DNA of 64,000 nt, taken from the NCBI RefSeq assembly GCF_000964005.1, contig NZ_JXYP01000021.1, forward strand, positions 1 through 64,000, read 5' to 3'. The stretch's first letter is position 1. The number at the start of each line of letters is the position of its first letter. This document shows positions 40,541 to 49,766 of the stretch, one piece after another. This DNA comes from Williamsia herbipolensis. GTDB lineage: Bacteria; Actinomycetota; Actinomycetes; Mycobacteriales; Mycobacteriaceae. A program made the translations under genes and the position numbers. Below the pieces are notes generated by a model that saw only the letters and a program-made list of their open reading frames with translations, was not told the DNA's origin and did not search any database.

Positions 40541-41443
40541 TCAGTTGATCGCGCCGTTGATCACCGCGGTCGGGATCGCCCCGGCCTGAACACCCCACGA
40601 CTTCGTGATCTCCAGGTAGGCACCGCTGTCGATCAGACTCTGCACGGCCTTCTGGAGCACCGGCCCCAGCGCGGAACCCTTGGCCACCGGGTAGCCGTAC
40701 GGGGCGGAGTCGAAGACAGCACCGGCGGTGGCGAGCTTCCCGCCCGACTGCTTGATGGCGTAGGCGGTGACCGGTGAGTCGGCCGACATCGCATCGACCT
40801 TGCCCAGCACGACGGCGTTGGTGGCGTCGGCCTGGCTGTCGAACTTCACCTTGTCGATGGCGGGCTTGCCCGCGTCGGTGCACGCCTTGCTCTTCGCCGG
40901 GACCTCGTCGGTGTCCTCGGTGGTGTCGGACTGCACCGCCACCCGCAGGCCGCACGCATTGTTCGGATCGACCGATTTGCCCGCCGGCGCCGCCCACTGG
41001 ACACCCGCGCTGTAGTAGGTGACGAAATCCACCTGCTGCTCACGCTCTTTCGAGTCGGTGAACGACGACATGCCCTTGTCGTAGGTGCCCTGCTGGACGG
41101 CGGGGATGATCTTGGCGAAGTCCGATTCCTTGTACTCGGCCGTCACGCCGAGGGTTTTCGCGATCGCGTTCACGAGATCGACGTCGAAGCCGACGATCTT
41201 GCCGCTGGGATCCTTGAACTCGTTGGGCGAGTATGGAACATTGACACCGACCACCAGTCGACCCGAGGACTTGACCTTGTCCGGGAGCTGCGCGGCCAGC
41301 GCGTCGTTCTTCGACACGGCGATGCTCGAGGCGCCGGCGGACGGTGCCGTCCCGGACGTGCCCTCGCTGTTGGTGCAGCCGGCGGCCGTGAGCGCCACCA
41401 GGGCGGTCGCGGCGATGGTGGTGATCAGATGTGGTCGTCGCAC
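40541..41443 (-). CDS. Polar amino acid ABC transporter, substrate-binding lipoprotein
   Basis: A 300-aa family 3 binding protein. The GTG at 41443 follows GAGGGGAA and gives a signal peptide (VRRPHLITTIAATALVALTA) ending in a lipobox-like AAGC, so it is probably lipid-anchored outside the membrane. The body shows LVVGVNVPYSPNEFKDPSGK, IVGFDVDLVNAIAKTLG and SSFTDSKEREQQVDFVTYY, all typical. Specific substrate (glutamine, glutamate or other polar amino acid) cannot be settled by eye. First gene of the operon. Confidence 0.93.
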   Translation of the reverse strand: MRRPHLITTIAATALVALTAAGCTNSEGTSGTAPSAGASSIAVSKNDALAAQLPDKVKSSGRLVVGVNVPYSPNEFKDPSGKIVGFDVDLVNAIAKTLGVTAEYKESDFAKIIPAVQQGTYDKGMSSFTDSKEREQQVDFVTYYSAGVQWAAPAGKSVDPNNACGLRVAVQSDTTEDTDEVPAKSKACTDAGKPAIDKVKFDSQADATNAVVLGKVDAMSADSPVTAYAIKQSGGKLATAGAVFDSAPYGYPVAKGSALGPVLQKAVQSLIDSGAYLEITKSWGVQAGAIPTAVINGAIN

Positions 41444-41558
41444 AGGTCGTTCCCCTCGAGATCCATGGCGACGTGAAGTCGGATCGTCGCCTCTCGTGAC
41501 AAAAGACGACCCCGACCGTCGGCGAGTGGTGAGTGGCCACAGCGCGGACACTGGACCG

Positions 41559-42114
41559 ATGGCGCATTCCATCGAACTGCTGCTCGATCCCGACTCCGAC
41601 GCCGCCGTGCGGCGGATGTGGGCGGCCCTGCTCTCCGACGATCTACCGAGTCAGGGCGCGCACCGGTCGAATTCGAACCGACCGCACATCACGCTGATCG
41701 CCGCCGCGCGCATCGACGCCGGTGTCGACGCCGTCGTCGGCGAGCTCGCGGACCGGTTCCCCCTGACGGTGGACGTCGGTGCGACAGTGGTCTTCCGGGG
41801 GCGTCGGGCGACGGTCGCCCGGCTCGTCGTGGCGAATCGGGAACTGCTCGCACTCCACCGCGACCTCCACCACCTCGCGGCGCCGTTCGTCGACGGGGAT
41901 GTCGTCGACCACTGCACCCGGATCACTGGACACCGCATCTCACGGTGGCACGGCGGGTTCCCGACGACCAGCTCGGCCGATGCATCGCGGTCGCCGACGA
42001 CGCGGGTCAGGGCGCGGCGGTGGGACGGTGACCATCACCGGGTTGCGGCGGTGGGACGGTGACGCCCGTGAAGACGTCGAACTCATCGGCGTCCGACGGG
42101 ATCGCGGGAGGTGA
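41559..42114 (+). pseudogene. 2'-5' RNA ligase family protein, frameshifted
   Basis: The reading frame from ATG 41559 encodes MAHSIELLLDPDSDAAVRRM and the first HxTL motif (RPHITL). The second motif (WTPHLTVARRVPDDQL) is present only in another frame, reached if one C is restored in the CCC run at 41917-41919. The last segment (VTITGLRRWDGDAREDVELI) lies in the third frame, after an apparent 8-bp insertion at about 42020-42028. So the intact ancestor would end at 42114. Members of this family hydrolyse or ligate 2',3'-cyclic phosphate RNA ends. The unbroken frame 1 product would end at 42062 without the second catalytic motif. Confidence 0.75.
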
Positions 42115-42439
42115 TCGCGCCACCGATACCGCGTGACGCGGTGGGACGTGTGAGCACCGACTCCCAGTAGGAGTCCGGCATCTCGTCGCCCGCCCGCAGG
42201 ACCAGCCCCAGCCCGACGGCCATGAGGATCCCCAGGATCCCCAGCCAGAGACCCGCGGTGGCGATGAGCGTCCAGGCGACGATCACCAGCGGACGCCACG
42301 GATCGAACGCGATCAGCAGCGGCGCGAACGTGAACGCAGCACCCACGTAGAACGCCGACAGGTTCTTGTCACCGAGGATGACCACACGTAACCAACGGGG
42401 TGCGCTGGTGGGCAGTGATGCATGCGCCGGGGCTGTCAC
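42083..42439 (-). CDS. Small membrane protein
   Basis: A 118-aa protein with GTG start. Two or three hydrophobic helices are visible (AFYVGAAFTFAPLLIAF; LVIVAWTLIATAGLWLGILG continuing into ILMAVGLGLVL). Family not recognised. Its 3' end overlaps the decayed ligase gene by 32 bp on the opposite strand. The palindrome at 42507-42523 is 68 bp upstream of its start. Confidence 0.65.
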   Translation of the reverse strand: MTAPAHASLPTSAPRWLRVVILGDKNLSAFYVGAAFTFAPLLIAFDPWRPLVIVAWTLIATAGLWLGILGILMAVGLGLVLRAGDEMPDSYWESVLTRPTASRGIGGAITSRDPVGRR

Positions 42440-42506
42440 GGGATCGCCTCGCCTTCGGTGTCGATGTCGATGGGTTCATCATCGCGACATCGACACCGGT
42501 GAGTCG

Positions 42507-42523
42507 ATTACCTCGGAGGTAAC
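42507..42523. promoter_or_regulatory. Second copy of the ATTACC-N5-GGTAAY palindrome
   Basis: ATTACCTCGGAGGTAAC has the same arms and 5-bp spacer as the site at 38353-38369, and its core TTACCTC/GAGGTAA is even more symmetric. It lies just downstream of polA and upstream of the small membrane protein gene. Confidence 0.5.
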
Positions 42524-42533
42524 GCGACAGCGC

Positions 42534-45266
42534 TCAGTGCGCCGCCTCGTCCCACGACGTGCCGAAACCGACCGAGACATCGAGCGGCACCGACAGTTCG
42601 ATCGCCGACCCCATCTTCGCGCGCACCATCTCCTCGAGCTGATCGTGCTCGCCGTCGGCGACCTCGAAGACCAGTTCGTCGTGCACCTGCAGCAGCATCC
42701 GCGAATCCATCTCCGCGGCACGTAAGGCGTTCTGCACGTTGATCATCGCGACCTTGATGATGTCGGCGGCCGTGCCCTGGATCGGCGCGTTGAGCGCGGC
42801 ACGCTCGGCCACGTCGCGACGCTGCCGGTTGTCACTGTTGAGATCGGGGAGATAGCGACGGCGACCGAACAGCGTGGAGGTGTACTCGTTGCGGCGCGCC
42901 TCCTCGACGGTCTCGTGCAGGTAGTCGCGCACGCCGCCGAACCGGGAGAAGTACGCCTCCATCTGCTCCTTCGCCTCCGTGGTGCTGATCTTCAGCTGCG
43001 CCGACAGCCCGAAAGCACTGAGCCCGTACGCGAGTCCGTACGACATCGCCTTCACCCGACGACGCATGTCCGCGGTCACCTCGTCGATCGGGACACCGAA
43101 CGCCCGCGACCCGACGAAACTGTGCAGGTCCTCTCCGGTGTTGAACGCCTCGATGAGTCCGGCATCGGCGGACAGGTGCGCCATGATGCGCATCTCGATC
43201 TGGCTGTAGTCGGCCGTCATCAGCGACTCGAACCGCCGGCCGGGCGCCTCCCCCACCACGAATCCCTTGCGGATGTCGCGGCCGGCGTCGGTCCGTACCG
43301 GGATGTTCTGCAGGTTCGGTTCGGTCGACGACAACCGACCGGTCGCGGCGATCGTCTGATTGAAGGTCGTGTGGATCCGGCCGTCGTCGGAGACCGACTT
43401 CAACAGCCCGTCGACGGTGACCTTGAGCCTGGTCGCGTCGCGATGTTCGAGGAGATGGGCGAGGAACGGGTGCTCGGTCTTGTCGAACAACGACTGCAAC
43501 GCGTCGGCGTCGGTGGTGTACCCGGTCTTGGTGCGCTTGGTCTTGGGCATCTCGAGCTTGTCGAACAGCACGGCCTGCAGCTGTTTCGGCGAGCCGAGGT
43601 TGATCTGTTCGCCGATCACCTCGTAGGCCTGGTCGGCGGCCGACCGGATCCGGTCGGCGAACCGCGACTCGAGGTCACCGAGATGACCGGAGTCGACCGC
43701 GATGCCCGCGGCCTCGATGTCGGCGAGCACCACCAGCAGCGGCAGCTCCATCTCCGTGAGCAGGGCGAGGGAATCGATGTCGGTGAGCTCGCCGTCGAGC
43801 GTGGCCGCCAACTCGTGCACCGCCTGGGCGGCGATCATCTCCTGTTCGGCACGACGGGTGTCGTCGGCCCCCTCGTCGTCGAGCAGCGACATCTGGCCCT
43901 CGTCGGCGACATCGTCCGCGCGTAGTTCCCGCCGCAGATAGCGCAGGGCGAGATCGTCGAGGTTGAAGGAGCGCTGCCCGGGACGGACCAGGTAGGCCGC
44001 CAGCGAGGTGTCGCTGGTGATCCCGGCGATCGCCCACCCGCGCCCACGCAGCGCGTGGATGGCCCACTTCGCCTCGTGGATCGCCTTGGCGCACGTCGGG
44101 TCGGCCAACCATTCCGCCAGCGCCGCCTCGTCGTCGGCGTCGGCGATCGCCGTGTCGAGCCAGGCCGCCTCTCCGTCCTCGGCGGCGAACGCGATCCCCT
44201 CGGTGTCGGATCCGTGCACGCGTGCGGGCCCCACCACCGACAGCGCCGTGCGACCGGTACGGGCGTGGGCGTCGAGCCAGTCCCGCACCGTCCCGGAGGC
44301 CAGCACCTGCCCGCGGACCTCGAAGCCGGCCTCGGCCTCGGGCTCCACCGAGCTCAGCGTGGTGAAGATGCGGTCGCGGAGGACGCGGAACTCGAGGTCG
44401 TCGAACAGCTGGTGGATCCGCTCGCGGTCCCAGGGCTGCAGCGCGAGATCCTCGGGGGCGGTCGGCAGGTCAATGTCGCGGACCAGTTCGGTCAGGCGCC
44501 GGTTCATGAGAACCGAGGCCAAGTGCTCGCGGAGGGCGTCACCGACCTTGCCCTTCACCGCGTCGACGTTGTGCACGAGCGCCTCGAGCGATCCGTACTC
44601 CCGGATCCATTTCGCCGCGGTCTTCTCCCCGACCCCGGGTATGCCCGGGAGGTTGTCGCTCGGATCACCGCGCAGCGCAGCATAATCCGGGTATTGGGAG
44701 GGGGTGAGGCCGTATTTCTTGTCGACCTCCTCGGGGGTGAACCGGGTCAGCTCCGACACCCCGCGCTTGGGGTAGAGCACGGTGGTGTGATCGTCGACGA
44801 GCTGCAGCGAATCGCGGTCGCCGGTGACGACGAGCACGCGGAAGTCCTGCGCGCGGGCCTGCGTGGTGAGGGTCGCGATGATGTCGTCGGCCTCGTAGCC
44901 CTCGATGGCCATCACCGGGATACCCATCGCCGCGAGGACGTCCTTGGTCAGATCGACCTGGCCGTTGAACTCGTCGGGCGACTTGCTGCGCTGCGCCTTG
45001 TACTCGGGGTACATCTCCGCCCGGAACGTCTGGCGGGACACGTCGAACGCGGCGGCGATGTGCGAGGGCTGCTCGTCGCGCAACAGGTTGATGAGCATCG
45101 AGGTGAACCCGTAGACGGCGTTGGTGGTCTGACCCGACGCGGTCTTGAAGTTCTCCGCAGGCAGGGCGAAGAACGCCCGATAGGCCAGGGAATGACCGTC
45201 GAGGAGCATGAGGGTCGGCGACCCGGCGATGCCGGTCTTGGCTGCGGTGGTTCCGGTAGGGCTCAC
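42534..45266 (-). CDS. polA: DNA polymerase I
   Basis: Repair and Okazaki-fragment polymerase, 910 aa from the GTG at 45266. Residues about 20-310 form the 5'-3' exonuclease (LLDGHSLAYRAFFALP; LRGDPSDNLPGIPGVGEKTA). The middle segment is a 3'-5' exonuclease-like fold that appears to lack the proofreading carboxylates, as in mycobacterial PolA. The polymerase domain has motif A ADYSQIEMRIMAHLS, motif B RRVKAMSYGLAYGLSAFG and motif C QVHDELVFEV. The frame opens further upstream to 45317, but the GTG gives the normal N-terminus. Confidence 0.97.
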   Translation of the reverse strand: MSPTGTTAAKTGIAGSPTLMLLDGHSLAYRAFFALPAENFKTASGQTTNAVYGFTSMLINLLRDEQPSHIAAAFDVSRQTFRAEMYPEYKAQRSKSPDEFNGQVDLTKDVLAAMGIPVMAIEGYEADDIIATLTTQARAQDFRVLVVTGDRDSLQLVDDHTTVLYPKRGVSELTRFTPEEVDKKYGLTPSQYPDYAALRGDPSDNLPGIPGVGEKTAAKWIREYGSLEALVHNVDAVKGKVGDALREHLASVLMNRRLTELVRDIDLPTAPEDLALQPWDRERIHQLFDDLEFRVLRDRIFTTLSSVEPEAEAGFEVRGQVLASGTVRDWLDAHARTGRTALSVVGPARVHGSDTEGIAFAAEDGEAAWLDTAIADADDEAALAEWLADPTCAKAIHEAKWAIHALRGRGWAIAGITSDTSLAAYLVRPGQRSFNLDDLALRYLRRELRADDVADEGQMSLLDDEGADDTRRAEQEMIAAQAVHELAATLDGELTDIDSLALLTEMELPLLVVLADIEAAGIAVDSGHLGDLESRFADRIRSAADQAYEVIGEQINLGSPKQLQAVLFDKLEMPKTKRTKTGYTTDADALQSLFDKTEHPFLAHLLEHRDATRLKVTVDGLLKSVSDDGRIHTTFNQTIAATGRLSSTEPNLQNIPVRTDAGRDIRKGFVVGEAPGRRFESLMTADYSQIEMRIMAHLSADAGLIEAFNTGEDLHSFVGSRAFGVPIDEVTADMRRRVKAMSYGLAYGLSAFGLSAQLKISTTEAKEQMEAYFSRFGGVRDYLHETVEEARRNEYTSTLFGRRRYLPDLNSDNRQRRDVAERAALNAPIQGTAADIIKVAMINVQNALRAAEMDSRMLLQVHDELVFEVADGEHDQLEEMVRAKMGSAIELSVPLDVSVGFGTSWDEAAH

Positions 45267-45445
45267 ACCGAACCACTCTAGAGAGCCGGTCGGACACGCT
45301 GCGCCGACCTGCGACATGTCGGTCGGGAATGCGCTTCGCCCGGCCGGGTGTCCGTTCGGGCACTAGAGTCCCAACTCACGGTGAACAACGCCGCGCCCGG
45401 GTCGCGTTGCGCCGGAGAAGAACATCTGTGGAGGTGGACGGCCCG

Positions 45446-46780
45446 ATGCACGGCATTGTTTCGCGGGAACCCGCGAGGCCGCGACATCCACGGGGAACCG
45501 CGGTGATCCGATGGTGCGCAACGATCCTGGTGACCGCATTCGCGTCGATGATCCTGGCCTCGACGCTGGCGTCGACGGCATCGGCCGCCCCTGGTGACGT
45601 CCGCATCTTCGGCAACCTGCGCAACGGGACCGAGCGTGTGGCCGACGTGACGGTCACCGCGAAGGACACCGGCGGGGCCACGGTGGGCACGGCGAAGTCC
45701 AGCGCCACCGGCGCCTGGTCGATCAGCCTGCCCCCGGGCAACTATGTGGTCTCCATCGACGAGTCGACACTGCCCAAGGGCATCTCCGTCCAGGAGAAGA
45801 CGCGGTCGATCCCCGTGGTGTTGACCGCGGGCACCGACCGGCCGGTCATCTTCTCCTTCGGCGCCGAACGGACCTCCACCGAGGTCTCGGCGGTGTCGAA
45901 GCTGACGCGACTGGCCATCGACGGTCTGCGGTTCGGTCTCATCATCGCGATCACCGGCGTCGGGTTGAGCCTGATCTTCGGGACGACCGGTCTGACCAAC
46001 TTCGCCCACGGTGAGCTCGTGACCCTCGGTGCGGTCATCGCCTGGGCCATCAACGTGAAACTGGGCCTCAACCTCATCCTGGCCACCGTCATCGCGGTGG
46101 TGATCGGCGCGGGCATCGGTGTCGCCAACGAGCTGGGCATCTGGCGTCTGCTGCGGCGCCGACGATCGGGGTTGGTCGCACAGCTCGTCGTGTCGATCGG
46201 GTTGTCGCTGGTCGCGCGCTACCTGATCCTGATCTTCTTCTCCGATCGGTCGGAGCCCTTCGCCGACTACCAGGTCCAGACCCAGATCGGTTCGGGCGCC
46301 TTCGCCATCACCCCGGTCAACCTCTTCTGCATCATCGTCAGCCTGGTGGTGCTCGTGGCCGTGGCCACCATGTTGCAACGCACCCGGATCGGCAAGGCGA
46401 TGCGCGCCGTCGCCGACAACCGGGACCTCGCGGCCTCGTCGGGCATCGACGTCGACCGCGTCATCCTGTTCGTCTGGGCGCTCGCCGGCGCGCTGGCCAC
46501 CCTCGGCGGTGTCCTGTTCGCCCTGTCGGAACTCTCGGGCCGGGTCCAGTGGGAGATGGGGTTCAAGCTGTTGCTGCTCATGTTCGCCGGCATCACCCTC
46601 GGCGGTCTGGGTACCGCCTACGGCGCGCTCCTCGGCTGCGTGATCGTCGGTCTCCTCGTCCAGCTCTCGACGTACTGGGTCAACCCCGACCTGAAGTACA
46701 TCGGCGGTCTGGTCGTCCTGATCGTCATCCTCGCCATACGACCCCAGGGCATCCTCGGATCCCGCGCACGGATCGGCTGA
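45446..46780 (+). CDS. livH: Branched-chain amino acid ABC permease (LivH-type) with N-terminal extracytoplasmic domain
   Basis: A 444-aa membrane protein. Residues about 20-48 look like a signal peptide (WCATILVTAFASMILASTLA, then ASAAPG). Residues about 50-140 form a small beta-rich domain like carboxypeptidase-regulatory/CnaB folds (GNLRNGTERVADVTVTAKDT; ATGAWSISLPPGNYVVSID). Residues about 155-440 are the LivH permease, with eight or so membrane segments and FGTTGLTNFAHGELVTLGA and RAVADNRDLAASSGID motifs. Start chosen for the GGAGGTGG upstream. The extra domain should face outside and might help dock the binding protein (inference). Confidence 0.88.
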   Translation: MHGIVSREPARPRHPRGTAVIRWCATILVTAFASMILASTLASTASAAPGDVRIFGNLRNGTERVADVTVTAKDTGGATVGTAKSSATGAWSISLPPGNYVVSIDESTLPKGISVQEKTRSIPVVLTAGTDRPVIFSFGAERTSTEVSAVSKLTRLAIDGLRFGLIIAITGVGLSLIFGTTGLTNFAHGELVTLGAVIAWAINVKLGLNLILATVIAVVIGAGIGVANELGIWRLLRRRRSGLVAQLVVSIGLSLVARYLILIFFSDRSEPFADYQVQTQIGSGAFAITPVNLFCIIVSLVVLVAVATMLQRTRIGKAMRAVADNRDLAASSGIDVDRVILFVWALAGALATLGGVLFALSELSGRVQWEMGFKLLLLMFAGITLGGLGTAYGALLGCVIVGLLVQLSTYWVNPDLKYIGGLVVLIVILAIRPQGILGSRARIG

Positions 46781-46784
46781 CGAC

Positions 46785-47777
46785 ATGGATCTCATCGCAG
46801 CTCTGCAGACGTCGCTCGCCCAGCTCGTGGGGCCCTCGGCGATCTTCTACGCACTCCTGGCCATCGGGCTGAACCTGCACTTCGGCTACACCGGCCTGCT
46901 GAACTTCGGGCAGATCGGTTTCGCCCTCCTCGGTGGCTACGGCGTCGGCATCATGTCGGTGAAGTACGACCTGCCGTTGTGGGCCGGGGCGATCATCGGC
47001 GTCGTCGCCGCGGGCGTACTCGCCCTCGTGCTCGGCCTCCCCACCCTGCGCCTGCGCGCGGACTACCTCGCCATCGTCACCATCGCGGCCTCGGAGATCC
47101 TGCGGCTGATATTCCGATCGACCTCCACCGACAGCGTGACGGGGTCGACGAACGGCCTCTTCGGCTACGCCGACGGTTTCTATTCGCTGAGCCCGTTCGA
47201 CAACGGCAAGCAGTACTCGTTCATCGGCATCAAGTTCCAGGGCAGCGACCTGTGGTCGATGGTGATCGGCTGGATCCTGGTGGCGCTGCTGTGCCTGTTC
47301 GTCTTCCTTCTGGTCCGCAGTCCCTGGGGACGCGTGCTCAAGGCGGTGCGCGAGGACGAGGACGCCGCGCGGTCGGTCGGCAAGAACGCCTACTTCTACA
47401 AGATGCAGGCGCTCGTGCTCGGCGGGTGCATCGGCGGCCTCGCCGGGGTGTTCAACGCCCTGCAGACACAGTCGATCAACCCCGACTTCTACTCCACCGC
47501 CCAGACCTTCTTCGCCTACGGCGCACTGATCCTCGGTGGCGCGGCCACCGTGTTCGGTCCGGTCCTCGGCGCGATGCTGTTCTGGTTCCTGCTCTCGATC
47601 CCCGATGTGCTGCTGCGCCAGGCCACCTCGGGCGACAACCCCATCCTCGACCTCAGCCAGCAACAGGTCGGTGCCATCCGGTACGTCCTGCTCGGTGTCG
47701 CCATCGCCCTGATGATGGTGTTCCGCCCGCAGGGCATCCTGGGCAACAAGCGGGAGGTGCAACTCGATGCCAAGTGA
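46785..47777 (+). CDS. livM: Branched-chain amino acid ABC permease (LivM-type)
   Basis: A 330-aa inner-membrane permease, partner of the LivH-type protein four bases upstream. It shows LNLHFGYTGLLNFGQIGFAL at about residues 29-48, the cytoplasmic coupling loop VLKAVREDEDAARSVG and the usual FRPQGILG end. It has about nine hydrophobic segments. Its end overlaps the livG start by 11 bp. Confidence 0.95.
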   Translation: MDLIAALQTSLAQLVGPSAIFYALLAIGLNLHFGYTGLLNFGQIGFALLGGYGVGIMSVKYDLPLWAGAIIGVVAAGVLALVLGLPTLRLRADYLAIVTIAASEILRLIFRSTSTDSVTGSTNGLFGYADGFYSLSPFDNGKQYSFIGIKFQGSDLWSMVIGWILVALLCLFVFLLVRSPWGRVLKAVREDEDAARSVGKNAYFYKMQALVLGGCIGGLAGVFNALQTQSINPDFYSTAQTFFAYGALILGGAATVFGPVLGAMLFWFLLSIPDVLLRQATSGDNPILDLSQQQVGAIRYVLLGVAIALMMVFRPQGILGNKREVQLDAK

Positions 47778-48843
47778 CACGCCCCAGACCTCGACGTCGC
47801 TGACGTCGACCATCGCGACCCCACGGCTCACGGCGCTCTCGGCCGAGGAACGTGCACAGATCTTCTCGACCGTCGACCCCCTGCCGGGGAGCGCGAAACC
47901 CGACGCGATCATCACCGTCGACGGCATCACCCGGAAGTTCGGCGGGCTCACCGCCGTCGACGTCGCCCACCTGGAGATCCAGCGGGGCGCCATCACCGGA
48001 CTGATCGGGCCCAACGGTGCGGGCAAGACGACGTTCTTCAACCTCATCACCGGATTCGACAAACCGAACACCGGGACGTGGTCACTCAACGGCGACCCGC
48101 TGGGGAAGCTCGTCCCGCACCAGGTCTCGCGCCGCGGCATGGTGCGCACGTTCCAGCTGACCCGCGCGCTGGCGAAGTTGTCAGTGCTCGACAACGTGCG
48201 TCTCGGTGGTCGCCACCAGCGCGGGGAGCACTTCCTCGCCGCGTTGGCCCCGTGGACCTGGAGCAAGCAGGAAGCCGAGATCACCGAGCGGGCCCACGCC
48301 CTGCTGCGACGATTTCGTCTCGAGGAGAAGGCGAACGACTACGCCGGGTCGCTGTCCGGCGGCCAGCGCAAGCTCCTGGAGATGGCCCGGGCACTCATGT
48401 GCGACCCCGAGGTGGTGATGCTCGACGAGCCGATGGCCGGCGTGAATCCCGCACTCACACAGAGTCTTCTGGAGCACATCAAGTCGTTGCGCGAGGACGG
48501 CATGACCGTCGTCTTCGTAGAACACGACATGGACGTCATCCGCGACATCAGCGACTGGGTGGTGGTGATGGCGCAGGGCACGGTCATCGCCGAGTCCCTC
48601 CCCGACCGACTCGGTGACAACGAGGCGGTGGTCGACGCGTACCTCGGCGGACATCACGACCAGGCACTCGAGTTCGATGCCGACGGCAACCCGGTCGGCG
48701 AGACCGCGGTGCTCGCCCACGAGGTGGACGAGGCGATCGAGGAGACCCTGCAGGCGGGCGGCGACCTCTCTGCCCCTCCGCCCACGGTGACCTCGCCCCG
48801 ACACGATCCGACACCCCACGACGACGCCGAGGAGAAGCCATGA
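47767..48843 (+). CDS. livG: Branched-chain amino acid ABC ATPase (LivG-type)
   Basis: A 358-aa ATPase, about 100 aa longer than usual LivG because of an N-terminal extension of about 45 residues and a C-terminal, acidic and Pro-rich extension of about 60 (GDLSAPPPTVTSPRHDPTPH). The core has Walker A GPNGAGKTTFFNLITG, signature LSGGQRKLLEMARAL, Walker B VVMLDEPMAGVNP and H-loop VEHDMDVI. GGGAGG precedes the ATG. The stop overlaps the livF start (ATGA). Confidence 0.94.
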   Translation: MPSDTPQTSTSLTSTIATPRLTALSAEERAQIFSTVDPLPGSAKPDAIITVDGITRKFGGLTAVDVAHLEIQRGAITGLIGPNGAGKTTFFNLITGFDKPNTGTWSLNGDPLGKLVPHQVSRRGMVRTFQLTRALAKLSVLDNVRLGGRHQRGEHFLAALAPWTWSKQEAEITERAHALLRRFRLEEKANDYAGSLSGGQRKLLEMARALMCDPEVVMLDEPMAGVNPALTQSLLEHIKSLREDGMTVVFVEHDMDVIRDISDWVVVMAQGTVIAESLPDRLGDNEAVVDAYLGGHHDQALEFDADGNPVGETAVLAHEVDEAIEETLQAGGDLSAPPPTVTSPRHDPTPHDDAEEKP

Positions 48844-49667
48844 GCGAGTCCGACGGCCTCCAGAAGGGTGGCGGGAAGGTCGATCTGACACCGGCCCAGC
48901 TGGCCGCGACACCCGCTGAGCACCAGCGACGTGCCGGCAACGCCCTGATCCGCGCCGACGACATCACCGCCGGCTACCTACCGGGCATCGACATCCTCTC
49001 GGAGTGCAATTTCTACCTCGACGACGGTGAGATCGTCGGCATCATCGGACCCAACGGCGCGGGCAAGTCGACGCTGCTGAAGGCGTTGTTCGGATTGATC
49101 CCGATCCGCAACGGCTCGGTTCGCCTGCGCGACACCGACATCACCTCGGCCAAGGCACACACCCTCGTCCAGGCCGGTGTGGGGTACGTCCCGCAGACGC
49201 AGAACGTGTTCCCCGCGTTGACGATCGAGGAGAACCTCGAGATGGGGATCTACCTGCGACCCAAGAAGTTCGCCGAGCGTTTCGACGTGGTCGCCGACCT
49301 GTTCCCCCTCCTGTCCGAACGCCGCAAGGTGAAGGCGGGGTCGTTGTCGGGCGGTGAGCGCCAGATGGTGGCCATGGGCCGTGCTCTCATGATGGAACCG
49401 TCGGTACTGCTGCTCGACGAGCCGTCGGCGGGTCTGTCGCCGATGTTCCAGGATCAGGTCTTCATCCGGTGCAAGGCCATCAACGCCACGGGTGTGTCGA
49501 TCATCCTGGTGGAGCAGAACGCGCGCCGGTGTCTGCAGATCTGCGACCGCGGGTACGTCCTCGACCAGGGACGCAACGCGTACACCGACACCGGGGAGCG
49601 GCTGCGCAACGACCCGAAGATCATCGAGCTCTATCTGGGAACGTTGGCCGGTAGCTCCGAGAAGTAG
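48840..49667 (+). CDS. livF: Branched-chain amino acid ABC ATPase (LivF-type)
   Basis: A 275-aa ATPase with Walker A GPNGAGKSTLLKALFG, signature LSGGERQMVAMGRAL, Walker B VLLLDEPSAGLSP and the LivF-like VEQNARRCLQI. An N-terminal extension of about 35 residues precedes the domain. Last gene of the livHMGF operon; a strong hairpin follows. Confidence 0.94.
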   Translation: MSESDGLQKGGGKVDLTPAQLAATPAEHQRRAGNALIRADDITAGYLPGIDILSECNFYLDDGEIVGIIGPNGAGKSTLLKALFGLIPIRNGSVRLRDTDITSAKAHTLVQAGVGYVPQTQNVFPALTIEENLEMGIYLRPKKFAERFDVVADLFPLLSERRKVKAGSLSGGERQMVAMGRALMMEPSVLLLDEPSAGLSPMFQDQVFIRCKAINATGVSIILVEQNARRCLQICDRGYVLDQGRNAYTDTGERLRNDPKIIELYLGTLAGSSEK

Positions 49668-49714
49668 AGAAGGACACCACTTCTCGGCTCGCGGCCTCGC
49701 CCGGCCGCTGAGAC

Positions 49715-49756
49715 GACACGACCCCGCACCCCCTCTCGGGGATGCGGGGTCGTGTC
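49715..49756. terminator. Bidirectional terminator between livF and the binding protein gene
   Basis: A 14-bp perfect stem (49715-49728 with 49743-49756) with inner CCCC/GGGG pairing lies between two convergent genes. It would end both transcripts; T-runs on either side are weak. Confidence 0.8.
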
Positions 49757-49766
49757 TGTTCGTGGG

